Of a stretch of DNA of 64,000 bases, positions 45,537-55,919 are shown in pieces. The DNA comes from Ashinkailepas kermadecensis. Its lineage: Eukaryota > Arthropoda > Thecostraca > Neolepadidae. The translations under genes and the position numbers were made by a program. The notes beneath the pieces were generated by a model. That model was not told where the DNA came from and did not search any database. It saw nothing but the letters and a program-made list of their open reading frames with translations. Numbering within the stretch: position 1 is the stretch's first letter; each line of letters begins with the position of its first letter. The stretch spans positions 124,001 to 188,000 of the forward strand of contig JAOTOM010005096.1 in NCBI GenBank assembly GCA_034440615.1, in the 5' to 3' direction.

Positions 45537-45665
45537 GGGCCTTGGGCCCATGTACTCAGTGGGGCATGGGCCCAAGGGCCCAGTGGCCCTTGGGCCAAAG
45601 GCCCACTTGGGCCCAGTGCATGGGCCATGGGCCTCTGAATGGGCCTTGGTTTGTGGCTGTGGCCT
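45537..45665 (+). repeat. GGGCCC/GGCCTTGG palindrome cluster
   Basis: Dense GGGCC words. A perfect inverted repeat GGCCCAAGGGCC (45569-45580), loop CAGT, GGCCCTTGGGCC (45585-45596) lies inside. Neighbouring words CTTGGGCCCA and CATGGGCCATGGGCC extend the self-complementary cluster. Confidence 0.93.
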
Positions 45666-45938
45666 TGGTCTGCAGATCTGAACGGACCTTGGTCTGTGAC
45701 TTGTGACCAATGTCTGCAGGTCTGACTGAACCTTGATCGGTGACTGTATGCTATCGTCAGATATGAATGGCCGAGATCGCGCATTGAAAGCCTGTCCACG
45801 GATGTTGGATTTATCGAAATCGATCGACATGCTCTTCCTCAACCTTCAACAATGACGTGAAGCTTGATGAATGATTGATCACGACTACATTATTAATACG
45901 CTGGAAGTGCCTTAGCGTCCGTTCGGAACCACCAGAGC
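45666..45938. other. Unassigned sequence
   Basis: Short TCTGCAGGTCTGA and CCTTGGTCTGTGACT words recur loosely at 45660-45760. No gene. Confidence 0.4.
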
Positions 45939-45939
45939 G

Positions 45940-45975
45940 TAAATAGATTCTACCGGACGTCCGATAGAATCTGGA
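45940..45975. repeat. Hairpin motif upstream of LINE copy 2
   Basis: AGATTCTACCGGACGTCCGA followed by TAGAATCT forms AGATTCTA/TAGAATCT arms. A closely related hairpin lies at 51786-51814, on the other side of the LINE. Confidence 0.6.
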
Positions 45976-46157
45976 TTCCCGCGTAAGGAGCGTCAGCCAT
46001 ATTCTGCCCGTGCGCCAGTTTCAGTGTTGTTGCGTCATATTAGCGGTAAAGATGTGCATATAGATTATGTGACTGCATATTATGTGCATGCAGATAAACA
46101 TGTGCATATAGCTCATCACACACGCCACAAACTTAAGCACTGCCCAAGGTATGTACC

Positions 46158-47245
46158 ATGCACGCAATGGAGCTGGCCTGCATGTCGGCTGAGACCCTGG
46201 CCCTCAAACCAGAGGACCAAGGTGTCTCCGCCGCATTCAGGCCCTCCACACCACCAGACAAACGCACATCACTCCTCATCATGCTGACGTTCAACACTAG
46301 GCAACCTCCCACCCACATCAAAGCAGGCTACATCCGATTCACAGTAACCCCACAAGCACCCCTCCTGCAGCGTTGTAAGCACCGTCAACTCCACTGACAC
46401 ACGGCGGGGGTGCTGTTCCAAAACACCCACGTGCGGGACTTGTGCCCGCCTACACGCCACCGACACATGCACATGGCGAGAGGTGCTGCGGTAGCTGCGG
46501 GGAGGACCGCGCAGCCTGGGATAGGGCCTGCCCTCGGTGGACGGCGGAGCGAGAGATCCTCCGTCTCGTCCACCTTGAGGTCTGGATCCTGCCCGGGCCA
46601 GGGCGTGGGTGCTCGACCCGCAGTCTGCGTGGCCCGTTCGCAGCACAGAGCCACAGTGCAAAACCACCACCACAACAAACAGACACAGAGTACCCGGCTC
46701 TGCCACCGCCACACACACAGCTAATACACGCGGCCACAGCTCCACATAAACGCAAAGCAAACGCCCGGATACAAGCTGATGAAGCACAACCCCAGCACAC
46801 GTCAACACTCCCTAGCGACACAAATACAACCAAGGCAAGACACCACGCAAGACACTCCTCCCAACACCGACACCGGCACCAACCACAACACGATGCACAT
46901 CAGCTACCCGCTCAACACAGCCACCACCACTTCCAGCACGACCACCGGTAGCCACCCCACCCCCATCGTTACCACCCCCACAACCCTCACCCTCACCGGA
47001 CTCGACACCAACACACGCACCACAACAGCACCCACGCCAGGGAACACCGGACACGGACACAAATTCGGACTCAGACCAGACCACACCAAAACCAGGAATG
47101 ACAACACCACCAACACATGTAAGACAGCACCACCAGCCCGCTCACCGCAACCACCAGCAAAACGCAATACACAAAAACAATACGCCAAGACACCAACTGA
47201 GAAACCCACCACTCGCGCCAACGCCAACAAACAATTAACACAATA
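46158..47245 (+). pseudogene. LINE copy 2 ORF1 remnant (gag-like)
   Basis: The frame MELACMSAETLA and GVSAAFRPSTPPD matches copy 1 around 2126-2210. It is followed by HIKAGYIRFTVTPQAPLLQRC. Knuckle pieces CGTCARLH and CCGSCGEDRAAWDRACPRW lie in different frames, then EREILRLVHLE. After this comes the Pro/Thr/His-rich tail. The ATGA stop-start overlap of copy 1 is replaced by TTAA near 47230. The N-terminal part seen in copy 1 (first roughly 90 codons) is absent. Confidence 0.75.
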
Positions 47246-48205
47246 CTACAATGGAACACACATGAAGTGATTAGACACTGGCACGAATTCAAGCACTACG
47301 CACTACAAACAGACCACACCACACTATGCATTCAAGAAACACACTTTCAACCCAACGACCAAAATCATTTAAACATTTCTCAGTACACATTACACAGACA
47401 AGATTCACACAGCACACACAGATCAGGTGTTGTGTGCACATGCATTAGGAACAACATTCCACGCCGCTTGATATACTTCAATACCACAGCAGACATCTTG
47501 CTCACGGAAATACACATACACAACACTGCCTACATACTAATCAACATTTACGATCCACCTTCGTGAAACACTGAAACCCTTTCAGAAGTACTAAATAAAG
47601 CTTTCAGCCAAATTACTACGCCAGTCATACGAGCAGGAGACTTTAACTAACACCACCCGCTATGGGGCACGACCACAACACTCCCCGATCACAAAGTACA
47701 CACACTCATCGCACTTGCCAGCCAACACAACCTCACAGTACTCAACACTGGCTCACCAGCCTACCTCATCCAAATCAATGCTACGATAGCCTTCCCACGA
47801 CTCCCGACATCACCATTTCCTCCTCACGCATTCCCTCTCCATCAGCCTGGGAATGCGATCCCGATCCCCACTTTAGCGACCACGCACCCATAACCATCGT
47901 CCTCAACCAAATCCCGGCCACCGGCCCACCCATCTCCCCCCCATCTGGCCGATGGAATCTTAAAAATGCCGCTTGGACCTCTTCTTCCTGAATCACTAGC
48001 CGCTCAAATCGCCTCAAACCCACACCTCACACCACAGCAATTTGCAGACATAATTATCGTTACAGCTCATCAACACATACCACACACAAAACCAAGACAC
48101 CAACACAAACCTCGTGCGGCCCCCTGGTGGAACGACGAGTGCCACCAGGCGGTCCGAGCGAGGAACCACGCACGACACAGATATGAACGACACCGCACAA
48201 CATAA
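47246..48205 (+). pseudogene. LINE copy 2 endonuclease and linker
   Basis: IRHWHEFKHYALQTDHTTLC, IQETHF, then GDFN followed by a stop and HHPLWG, PDITISSSR and DPDPHFSDHAPI give a full set of endonuclease motifs. This copy keeps SDH where copy 1 has SGH. A stop replaces a codon at the point where copy 1 has its frameshift. The linker PWWNDECHQAVRAR, typical between endonuclease and RT in this superfamily, is intact. Confidence 0.82.
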
Positions 48206-49800
48206 ACATTATATTCTCAATTATCTCAATAATCTCAACATAAACATTCTCAATATGCAAACACCACAAAGCATTATGTAGACGTAGAAAAAACGCAAAA
48301 AAAAGAACTCCTGGAATACATTTTGCACTCAATTTACCAGAATCATCCCTCTCAGCGAAATTTGGACACGTTTGAAAACCTTTCAACACTGACAAAGGCC
48401 ACCAATGAAGCCACAACACTCAAACATAACAACAACGCCATCACAGACCCACAAATCATCGCAGACATCTTCGCGCACAACCATCACTTTAGATAATCAT
48501 CACTCCCACTTGACGCCCCACCCTCAATCAAACATATACGCCCACACCTCTACAACACTATATTTACACTAGCAGTATTACACTTAGCAATCTTGGAAAC
48601 AGGCAACACCAGCGTAGAGCCTGATAATATACACTACTCATTCTTGAAACATTTTTCGACACAAACACTCCACGCCCTCCTCGACACCTACAACACAGCA
48701 TGAACAACCCACACATACACTCAATCATGGTTACACGCTCCTCTCATACCTATCCCCAAACCAAACACTGACCCAACTCTGCGACTCATACCGTCCTATC
48801 GCTCTAACCAGCTGCTTTCACAAACTTTTCGAACGTCTTGTCAAAAAGCGTCTCTTCTATATTATCCAAACACAAGAACTAGTCTCTCCTTTTCCAATCA
48901 GGCTTTCATCCCGGCAGATCTTGTATCGACAACCTCACTTATCTTATCACACACATCCAGGAAGCGGCGGCAAACAAGCAGTCGACTGCCGCCATCTTCC
49001 TGGATCTAAAACACGCCTATGACACCATCAACATAACAACATTACTACAACACTTATATAACATAGACATTCAGGGCCGGCTAGCACACTATCTCCACTT
49101 CTATGTACTGAGTCGGTCATTTCAAGTCAAAATTTGGCCCCACACTTCAAAAACTAAATTCCCACCACTGGTTTAATGCAAGGTTCCGTTTTTAGCCATC
49201 TCCTCTTTATTATCGAACTAAATTCAGTCATCACAGACAACCTTTCGATCAAAATTGCACTCTACGCTGACGATATCGTATCATGGACCTCACACGAAAC
49301 ACCAACTCACGCATTAGCAACGCTACAACACACTAACAGAACTTACACAACAAACTCTCATTACTAAGTTTACACGCATTGCACCACACAAGTCCAAATG
49401 CATGCTCTTCGGCTACAAACGAACCACAGATTTACAACCACTTAAATTAGACCAGACGCCCATATCCTTTCGTTACGACAGCAAAATTCTTAGGCATCAC
49501 ACTAGACCCACGATTAACTTTTCGGCCACACATCTTAAACATCCAAAAACGCGCATCAAAAGAATAAACCATCTACGGACACTATAAGGCATATCTGGGG
49601 ATCTGACCGAAATACACTCATGACTTTATACAATCATTCGGCCAATTCTAGAATACGGATCCCCATTTTTCGAAAGCACTGCTCCAACAACCCTCCAAAT
49701 TCTTGACAGAAATTCAAAATCAATGTCTCATAATTGCTACAGGAGCATACGGAATATCACCCTCACACGCTCTTCACATACATACCACCACATACCACAA
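48206..49800 (+). pseudogene. LINE copy 2 reverse transcriptase
   Basis: Motifs appear in order in shifting frames: PLIPIPKPN, SYRPIALTSCFHKLFER, SGFHPGRSCIDNL, FLDLKHAYDT (48997-49026, first catalytic Asp), QGSVFSHLLFIIELNSV and YADDIVSW (49263-49286, catalytic Asp pair), then the thumb region with IIRPILEYGSPFF. The enzyme would copy element RNA at the nicked target. Both catalytic boxes are intact, but there are at least six stops or frameshifts, so the gene is dead. Confidence 0.85.
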
Positions 49801-50134
49801 CTACAACACAGACGAACATAAGCACTTCTTAGATATCACTACAAAAGACAACTCATTAGACACCACCCATGCACTCAGGCACTGCAAATTCGCACCAAAC
49901 GCAAACATCAACTCATGAACTCACCACCACTCAAAGTAACAATAGGATGCCGCATACAACCAGCACGCAAACAGATTACACATCACTCTCCCCACCTCAA
50001 AACCACAACCACCACCCACTGCATGGTGGATACACCAAACACCCACAACACACTGTCTCGTAGACAAACCAAAGCACATCTACACAGACACAGAAGTACA
50101 GCAACTCTTTCGGGAATTCATATTACAATACCCA

Positions 50135-50998
50135 AATTACAATATCTTCTACACCGACGGCTCCAAATCACACACAGCACAGCAGACGGGCACAGCGGCG
50201 GTGCTGTACCACGGTACAGCACCGTCCCGGGTCATCTTACGTGCCCGTCTGTCGGACACAGCATCCACATACACAACAGACTTATAAGCAACCTGCTCGG
50301 CATACTCCACTGTCTACAACACAACAATTGAACACAGCATCATAGCCACAGACGCCAAATCAGCAATACAAAGCATAACACCCTACACCACATTCAAACA
50401 CCCTCTAATCCCCAAAATACTACGCATAGATTATCACCTTAATCACTCATCAACAACCACTTCTCCTTTGGATCCTGAGCCACACAAACATATATGGCAA
50501 CGAACACGCAGACACCGAAGCAAACCTAGCCACAAGACTACAGCAGATCACACACTGCCCCTACTCACAATCCGACTATTTCCCCACAATTCACCAGGCA
50601 ATCAACAAACACATTCAACAAACATGGGACACAGCAAGAACACAATTCCACGAAATACACCCCAAACACGAGCACTGGAACACTATCAATCAAAACACCA
50701 GACATAAGGAACGCACGATAGCACGACTACGCATCGGAACACACAGCACTCACCCACTCCTACTTCATACTAAAACGCTCAGGAACATAGTGCACCACAT
50801 GTCACCAGCCACTTACAATCTAACACATACTCATACACTGCACCAAATACACCAACGAAAGACAGCATATCACAAACTACTGCACCACAAACAACATCCC
50901 ACTAAAAATCACCACTCTCCTCAACAACGAACATCCGACATTACCCGAACATATCTTCCACTTCCTTTCAACTACATGCATCCTTCATGATCTGTGCT
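50135..50998 (+). pseudogene. LINE copy 2 RNase H and C-terminal zinc finger
   Basis: IFYTDGSKSH (50143 on, first Asp), ATDAKSAI (50344 on) and LSHTNIYGNEHADTEANLA (about 50474-50530, last Asp) are RNase H landmarks. The expected Glu in between is not clear. Then IARLRIGTHSTHP and CTTCHQPLTI, a stop, HILIHC give the C-terminal Cys-Cys-His-Cys finger. This RNase H removes template RNA in the family. Frames change between blocks. Confidence 0.8.
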
Positions 50999-51215
50999 AA
51001 GAAGAAAAGGGAACGGAAAAAGAAGATGAAATGGGAAAACATAAAAAAAACCTAAAAGCAAAAAAAACTATGAAAAAAGATCCGGAAAACAAACCATAAG
51101 ATACGATAAAACGAAGAACGGAAAAAGAAATGAAACGAGACTTGCTCAAAACAAAAGCAAATATATTCAACGTTCCATAAAGTGCATGACGTGTTGTTCT
51201 TGAAATGTTAATACT

Positions 51216-51595
51216 ACTGTGGCGATGCCCCATTCCCAACCCACCCACTACACCCCATACCCCAAACAGGCACCGTCCGAACTGACAACTCGTCGCTACT
51301 TCATCACCTTCGGCCTCCGACCAACTCTACTACTTCAACTCTACGGCACCTCTACTCAACTCTGCTCATCTCTACTCATCTATCTTCAAGATGTCTTCAA
51401 CTGTACTCCCGTCAATTCTCAACAAGTCAACTTTACTACTCCTATCTCATCCATTCTCGTAAATTCAATACTCCTTGCGCCCTTTGGCTTTACCTATAAC
51501 ACATTCCCATATACATATATACATCTACATACACATACAGGAACAGCCGACATCACCGACACGGTGCCAGGCTCGCCAAATTCACTCACTCACTT
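51216..51595. other. Unassigned C/T-rich sequence
   Basis: A C/T/A-rich strand with repeated TCTACT and TCAACT words. It resembles a LINE 5' leader in composition, but no ORF1 follows. Confidence 0.35.
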
Positions 51596-51735
51596 ACTCT
51601 TTTTTTTTATAAAACCCCGGAAAACCACACTTTTAAAACCAAATTTTTCACAAAAAAAAAACACCCCCCCCCAAGAAAAAAATATTTAAAAAAATTTTTT
51701 AAAGAAAGGCCCCCAAAAAAAAAAAAAAAAAACGA
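51596..51735. repeat. Homopolymer cluster (T, A and C runs)
   Basis: Successive runs of T, A, C and again A over 140 bp, unlike any neighbour. This is a region where sequencing or assembly errors are likely. Confidence 0.8.
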
Positions 51736-51785
51736 TCGCAAACAACGAACAGATATGATAAAAATATTCTGCCCGTCCAGGATGG

Positions 51786-51814
51786 AATCTACGGGGTGTC
51801 CGATAGATTCTTGT
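51786..51814. repeat. Hairpin motif downstream of LINE copy 2
   Basis: GAATCTA-N12-TAGATTC (GAATCTACGGGGTGTCCGA followed by TAGATTC), related to the hairpin at 45940-45975 and followed by GCTCCGAACG, which resembles the reverse complement of CGTTCGGAAC near 45919. Confidence 0.55.
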
Positions 51815-51967
51815 TCGTCCGGGGGGCTCCGAACGCCTTACTGGAAGTAAACTTTTGGACGGGACATGGATTCTTGAAAGTTATTTGACGTCCGAGAGGC
51901 TCCGAACATACGTATGGTTATTTTTATTGGCCTTAGGCAAACTGAGAAGTCATCCTACCTTCTTCAG

Positions 51968-52420
51968 AAGAAGACGACGACCTTGGATTGGATTCGCTTA
52001 CGAGCGATGTCGCCGCGCAGGCCAAGTGGCTCGCGCCAAATGGATTCGAGAACCTTGACTTCTCGACCTTGGCTGGGAACAGTCCAGTGGCATCTCCTGG
52101 TACCATCCTGACCCCGGCCCGGCAGGGTCCAGTCTCCTCTCCTGGGACCAACATGCCGCTGGCCCGACATAGTCACATCCCCTCCCCTGGGACAAACCTG
52201 ACCACGGCCCGGCAGGGTCCAATCCCCTCTCCTGGGACCAGCCTGACCCCGGCCCGGCAGAGTATTCCCTCTCCTGGGATCAACATTACCTCGGCCCGGC
52301 AGGGTCCAGTCTCCCCTCCTAGGACCAACCTGGTCCCATCCCGACAAAGTTCAGTCCCCTCTCCTGGGACCAACCTAACCCCGGCCCGGCAGAGTAGTCT
52401 CCTCTCCTGGGACCGACCTG
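51968..52420 (+). CDS. Candidate exon encoding a 15-residue tandem repeat
   Basis: After a possible acceptor (CTACCTTCTTCAG, ending 51967) the plus strand stays open: an acidic start (EDDDLGLDSLTSDVAAQAKW), FENLDFSTLAGNSPV, then about seven copies of SPGTNLTPARQGPVP. Repeat units are 45 bp, one is 42 bp, so most length change preserves frame. The last unit is 2 bp short and would shift frame. The protein family is not recognised. The opposite reading is that this is a non-coding 45-bp array; no donor was assigned. Confidence 0.3.
52085..52420 (+). repeat. 45-bp tandem repeat, about 7.5 copies
   Basis: Units contain CTCTCCTGGGACCAACCTGA and CCCCGGCCCGGCAGGGTCCA. They vary by substitutions, one 3-bp deletion and one 2-bp deletion. 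Confidence 0.92.
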
Positions 52421-52474
52421 GAGAGCGGCGGCACCGGGACCACGGCCAGCCGTGCGGGGCGGGGAACGGGGCGG

Positions 52475-52838
52475 CGGCACCGGCACCACGGCGGGCAGCA
52501 CTCACCAGACGATCGGGTCAGACTGGGGACGGGGCGGCGGCACCGGCACCACGGCGGGCAGCACTCACCAGACGGTCGGGTCAGACTGGGGACGGGGCGG
52601 CGGCACCGGCACCACGGCGGGCAGCACTCACCAGACGGTCGGGTCAGACTGGGGACGGGGCGGCGGCACCGGCACCACGGCGGGCAGCACTCACCAGACG
52701 ATCAGGTCAGACTGGGGACGGGGCGGCGGCACCGGCACCACGGCGGGCAGCACTCACCAGACGGTCGGGTCAGACTGGGGACGGGGCGGCGGCACCGGCA
52801 CCACGGCGGGCAGCACTCACCAGACGGTCGGGTCGGGC
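52475..52838 (-). repeat. 63-bp tandem repeat carrying splice donor and acceptor in every unit
   Basis: Six units with GTGAG donors (plus-strand CTCAC) at 52501, 52564, 52627, 52690, 52753 and 52816. Read on the minus strand each unit gives CCGTCCCCAG, then TCTGACCCGACCGTCTG, then GTGAGTGCTGCCCGCC: acceptor, 17-nt mini-exon, donor. The unit nearest the candidate exon at 52821-52935 is its exon-intron junction, so the array looks like repeated duplication of that junction. Confidence 0.93.
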
Positions 52839-52935
52839 GGGGGCGGCGCGGACACGTCGGGCGCACACTGGAAGGGCACGTCGAGCAGGGCGTCCACCGG
52901 AAAGATCACGTACATGTCCCGGCCATGGCGAGCGC
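52821..52935 (-). CDS. Candidate exon, GC-rich, function unknown
   Basis: On the minus strand an open frame encodes RDMYVIFPVDALLDVPFQC, APDVSAPPPPDPTV and ends at a strong donor (CCGTCTG then GTGAGTGC). Codon third positions are nearly all G or C, and the hydrophobic/acidic pattern looks protein-like rather than repeat-derived. The acceptor or start is not fixed: there is no clear polypyrimidine-AG, and an out-of-frame ATGG lies at 52926. Not recognised. It shares strand and GC3 bias with the candidate exon at 28734-28858, but linkage across 24 kb is speculation. Confidence 0.4.
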
Positions 52936-53397
52936 ACCGGCAAGCCGGGCCGGCTCGGCCGAACTGGCGCTGGCACCGGCCGACGCTCGATGGTCCACAC
53001 CTGCCGCGCCGCCGCACTGCCGCGGCCGCCGCGCGCCGCGTGGCCGCCGTGCCAGCCGGTGCCGCCGCGGTCGACGGTCGTCGGCGGTTGGCGCCGCGCG
53101 GGGAGCGGCTCTCGCCGTTCTGACGGCTCGGTCGGCGGTGGCCGATGCCGACAGCGCTGGCGGCAGTGCGTCAGTCGCTGACCGACGACTCCGACAACGC
53201 CACTGCACTTGTCGGTACCACCTGACGCAGTAATGCGTACAAGAAGCATCCACGTCAGGAAAGACCATTTGCCCGAGTATTTGTTCGCGTGCTTCAATGA
53301 CGACTATGTGACATCACCACAGACCAGCACCTGCCAATTAACGGCACATATTGGTGCTGCTAATCGGCACGTACTGCTTCTGCCCACCATCGCTTAG
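52936..53397. other. GC-rich unassigned sequence
   Basis: Open frames on both strands are explained by composition. No motif recognised. Confidence 0.4.
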
Positions 53398-53462
53398 CAC
53401 CATCACTCACCACCATCGCTCACCACCACCACTCACCACCATCACTCATCACCATCACACGC
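53398..53462 (+). repeat. Degenerate CACCATCACTCA repeat
   Basis: About five units of 12 bp of CACCAT/CACTCA words. Confidence 0.9.
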
Positions 53463-53679
53463 GCTGCTATCGCTGGTGACACGGCGCCACGCCCGACTAC
53501 ACCGCGTTGTCAACAAACGCCTTCGCTCGGCCAGAGTCCCTACTGGCTCCTTTTGCCGGTAAGGAAACGCTCCAACGGAGCTCATGCAAACAGCTCAAGG
53601 TCGGCCCGGGTGCGCACTGCCAGTTTCACTCCTGCCGTGTTTCCTGGTGGAAATATAGTTTTTTTATCATTGTGCCACT

Positions 53680-53721
53680 TACATATATATATATATATAT
53701 ATATATTTGTATATATATATA

Positions 53722-53788
<67 letters not shown>
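53680..53788 (+). repeat. (TA)n microsatellite
   Basis: AT dinucleotides with three short TTTG or GTG interruptions. Confidence 0.95.
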
Positions 53789-53791
<3 letters not shown>

Positions 53792-55214
53792 TTAGGTTAT
53801 AAAGTTGTCGTCCGATATCGTTATCTTACTTTGCTGTTCTCGTTTCAGTGTACTTTAACCATGTTCAAAATGTTATTTCAGCATTAACCTAGTATTAACC
53901 AGCGTTAACGCTATGCATACTAATGCAATGTTAAGTGTGTTCAGTCACAAAGCATGCTGGACGTCATCTTTACAATTGAATCACCGTAACCGTTGTCACC
54001 AGCTCTTCTGAAAAAAGTGTTCACCTAAGCTTACATTTGGAAACACGTGCCACGTACATGGCCCGCACCACGTACATAGCACACACTGTGTCCAACTGCC
54101 TATCGGATGGCATTATAAACAATTCGAGTGTGACGCATGCCTGAGTGTGCACGTTCAAGGCAGGTTATTGTTCTCGGATTAAAAGTGCCTCGACAACTCT
54201 ACGGCGTCGCCTGTCTTATGTTGCCCTCAGTGCAGCAGTGTTGCGTGTCAGATCTGTTCATGTTATTATCTGTTGGTGTTCTTGGAGCGTGAGCAGCGAT
54301 GGCGCTCCCTCCTGCGGCTGAGTCGTAAGACGGCGAGATGGGGTAGTTGTCGCCATACCAATGTAATCCACGCGGCGAAGTCCGTCGTGAGGGCATGAAG
54401 CTTTCTATATTGCATTTGTGCGTTGAAGCTCATTGTTGCTGTTGGTTGTGTTGTTTTTCATCTCCTGGCTGCTGATGTTATTGCTCTTGTAGTAGATGCA
54501 GAGTTGTAGTTTGTCGGACTTGTTGGTGATTTGTCATTTTGTTTTGCAATATGTCGGATGATGAGCTCGTCAACTTCCTATGTTATGATTACGTGAAGAC
54601 TTAACATCATGCTCGTGATATTTTAGATGTATGAACACAAAGCTTCAACAAAGTGACTGCATATATTTCGACCGTTGGTCATTAAATCATCATAGCGTTC
54701 AATATACGCAAAACAGTGCTACGTTGTATAGAGGCTTTGTCTGTTGCTGACGTTTTGTTGTGGCAAAATATCTCCACCGTTGGATTGCTTATTGTTTGTT
54801 TATTGGGTGGTTAACGACAAACTGTATGCATGATCACGGCTAATGCGTCGCCCTCACAGTTTCGTGAATAACAGGGCGTTGTTTCTCCGCGATATTGCTG
54901 CTGCCCAACATTGCTGTTACACCTTATCCTACATCTTTCACTGGTATAAGCATAGCTTCTACACGGCATCACTGCTACTCACTTTGCTGTGACTGGCATT
55001 GCTTCCACGCGACGCAAACTGTACGTCATTTCCGCCGCAGACCTTAGCCGTTCCAAACATCACTGCTACGGGACGTTAATGCTACAAACTTGACAGCCTC
55101 CGACAAAACTTGTGTTCGGCGTCACTGTTGCGCAGCATTACTGTCGCAAATTCCCGTTCAACGTGAGTCCTGTAGGCGAGTTCGTTTTACCCGGGCGGCG
55201 TACTTGGCAGATAG
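53789..55214. other. Unassigned sequence
   Basis: No gene or clear repeat on either strand over 1.4 kb. Short frames lack motifs. Confidence 0.45.
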
Positions 55215-55915
55215 TTTGTTTCGCTCCGCGACAACTGGTTCGCAAACCCAATAGCCGGTACTTGACCCTGTATTGATCGGGCGGACGGTTAACAAAATGA
55301 CAAAAGCTTGGCGTGCATCGGGTACAACAGGTGCAACAAAGAACAGCGAGGAATCACCGACGTCATCAGTGACGTCATCATCAGCGACGTCATCAGCGGG
55401 GAGTCACCGACACGTGCCTTCACAAAGAGTTCGTGCCCTGATAGTTTCGTTAACGTCTCACGACTCAAAGGTCCTCTCGGCATTTCGGCCGTCCACCGTC
55501 CAATCAGGCAGTCCGCTGACCTCTGCTGCCCAGCCGCATCTGACCTGACCCCCCCCCGCTACCCTGCGCCGACTACCTGACCAGGGTTTGTCGCGCACAC
55601 CGCTCGGCCACACCGACATGGACGCCACAATGGTGACACGGTGACACTGGCGCAATGACACAGCATCGGCCAACCGGCCGTCGGCGCCTGTGAGAACGGA
55701 AACTGACTCGGCATAATACCCCCGGCCATAGGCAAGAATCAAGGCGTCAAATGCCGATGTCAGCGCTGGCCAATGGGCGACAGTTGCCGCTCGGAGCGTT
55801 CGTGACTGGACTCGACAAGTCCGATCATTCATAAAAGGACTCGACGAGTCCGGACACATAGGAGCCGAATGCATTCCGAAAGATGGGTTTGCTGGTGACT
55901 TCATTACAACATGGC
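55215..55915 (+). repeat. GGACTCGACGAGTCC repeat family, long copy (A)
   Basis: Forward-oriented partner of 21728-22365. Here the middle carries three TGACGTCATCA-type units (55360-55402) that copy B lacks. It ends with two palindromic units and TTCATTACAACATGG, then abuts the left arm of the large inverted repeat at 55920. No coding potential. Confidence 0.78.
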
Positions 55916-55919
55916 AAGA

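Larger units (their letters stand above)
46150..51215 (+). mobile_element. LINE copy 2 (I/Jockey superfamily with RNase H), decayed
   Basis: The element contains, in order, a gag-like ORF1 remnant truncated at its 5' end, endonuclease, reverse transcriptase, RNase H and a C-terminal finger, all on the plus strand with many stops and frameshifts. EN-RT-RNase H order with a gag-like ORF1 fits the I superfamily. The plus strand is A/C-rich and G-poor like copy 1, and the two share aligned motifs throughout gag and endonuclease. Its 3' part ends in an A-rich stretch (51000-51180). Confidence 0.85.
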
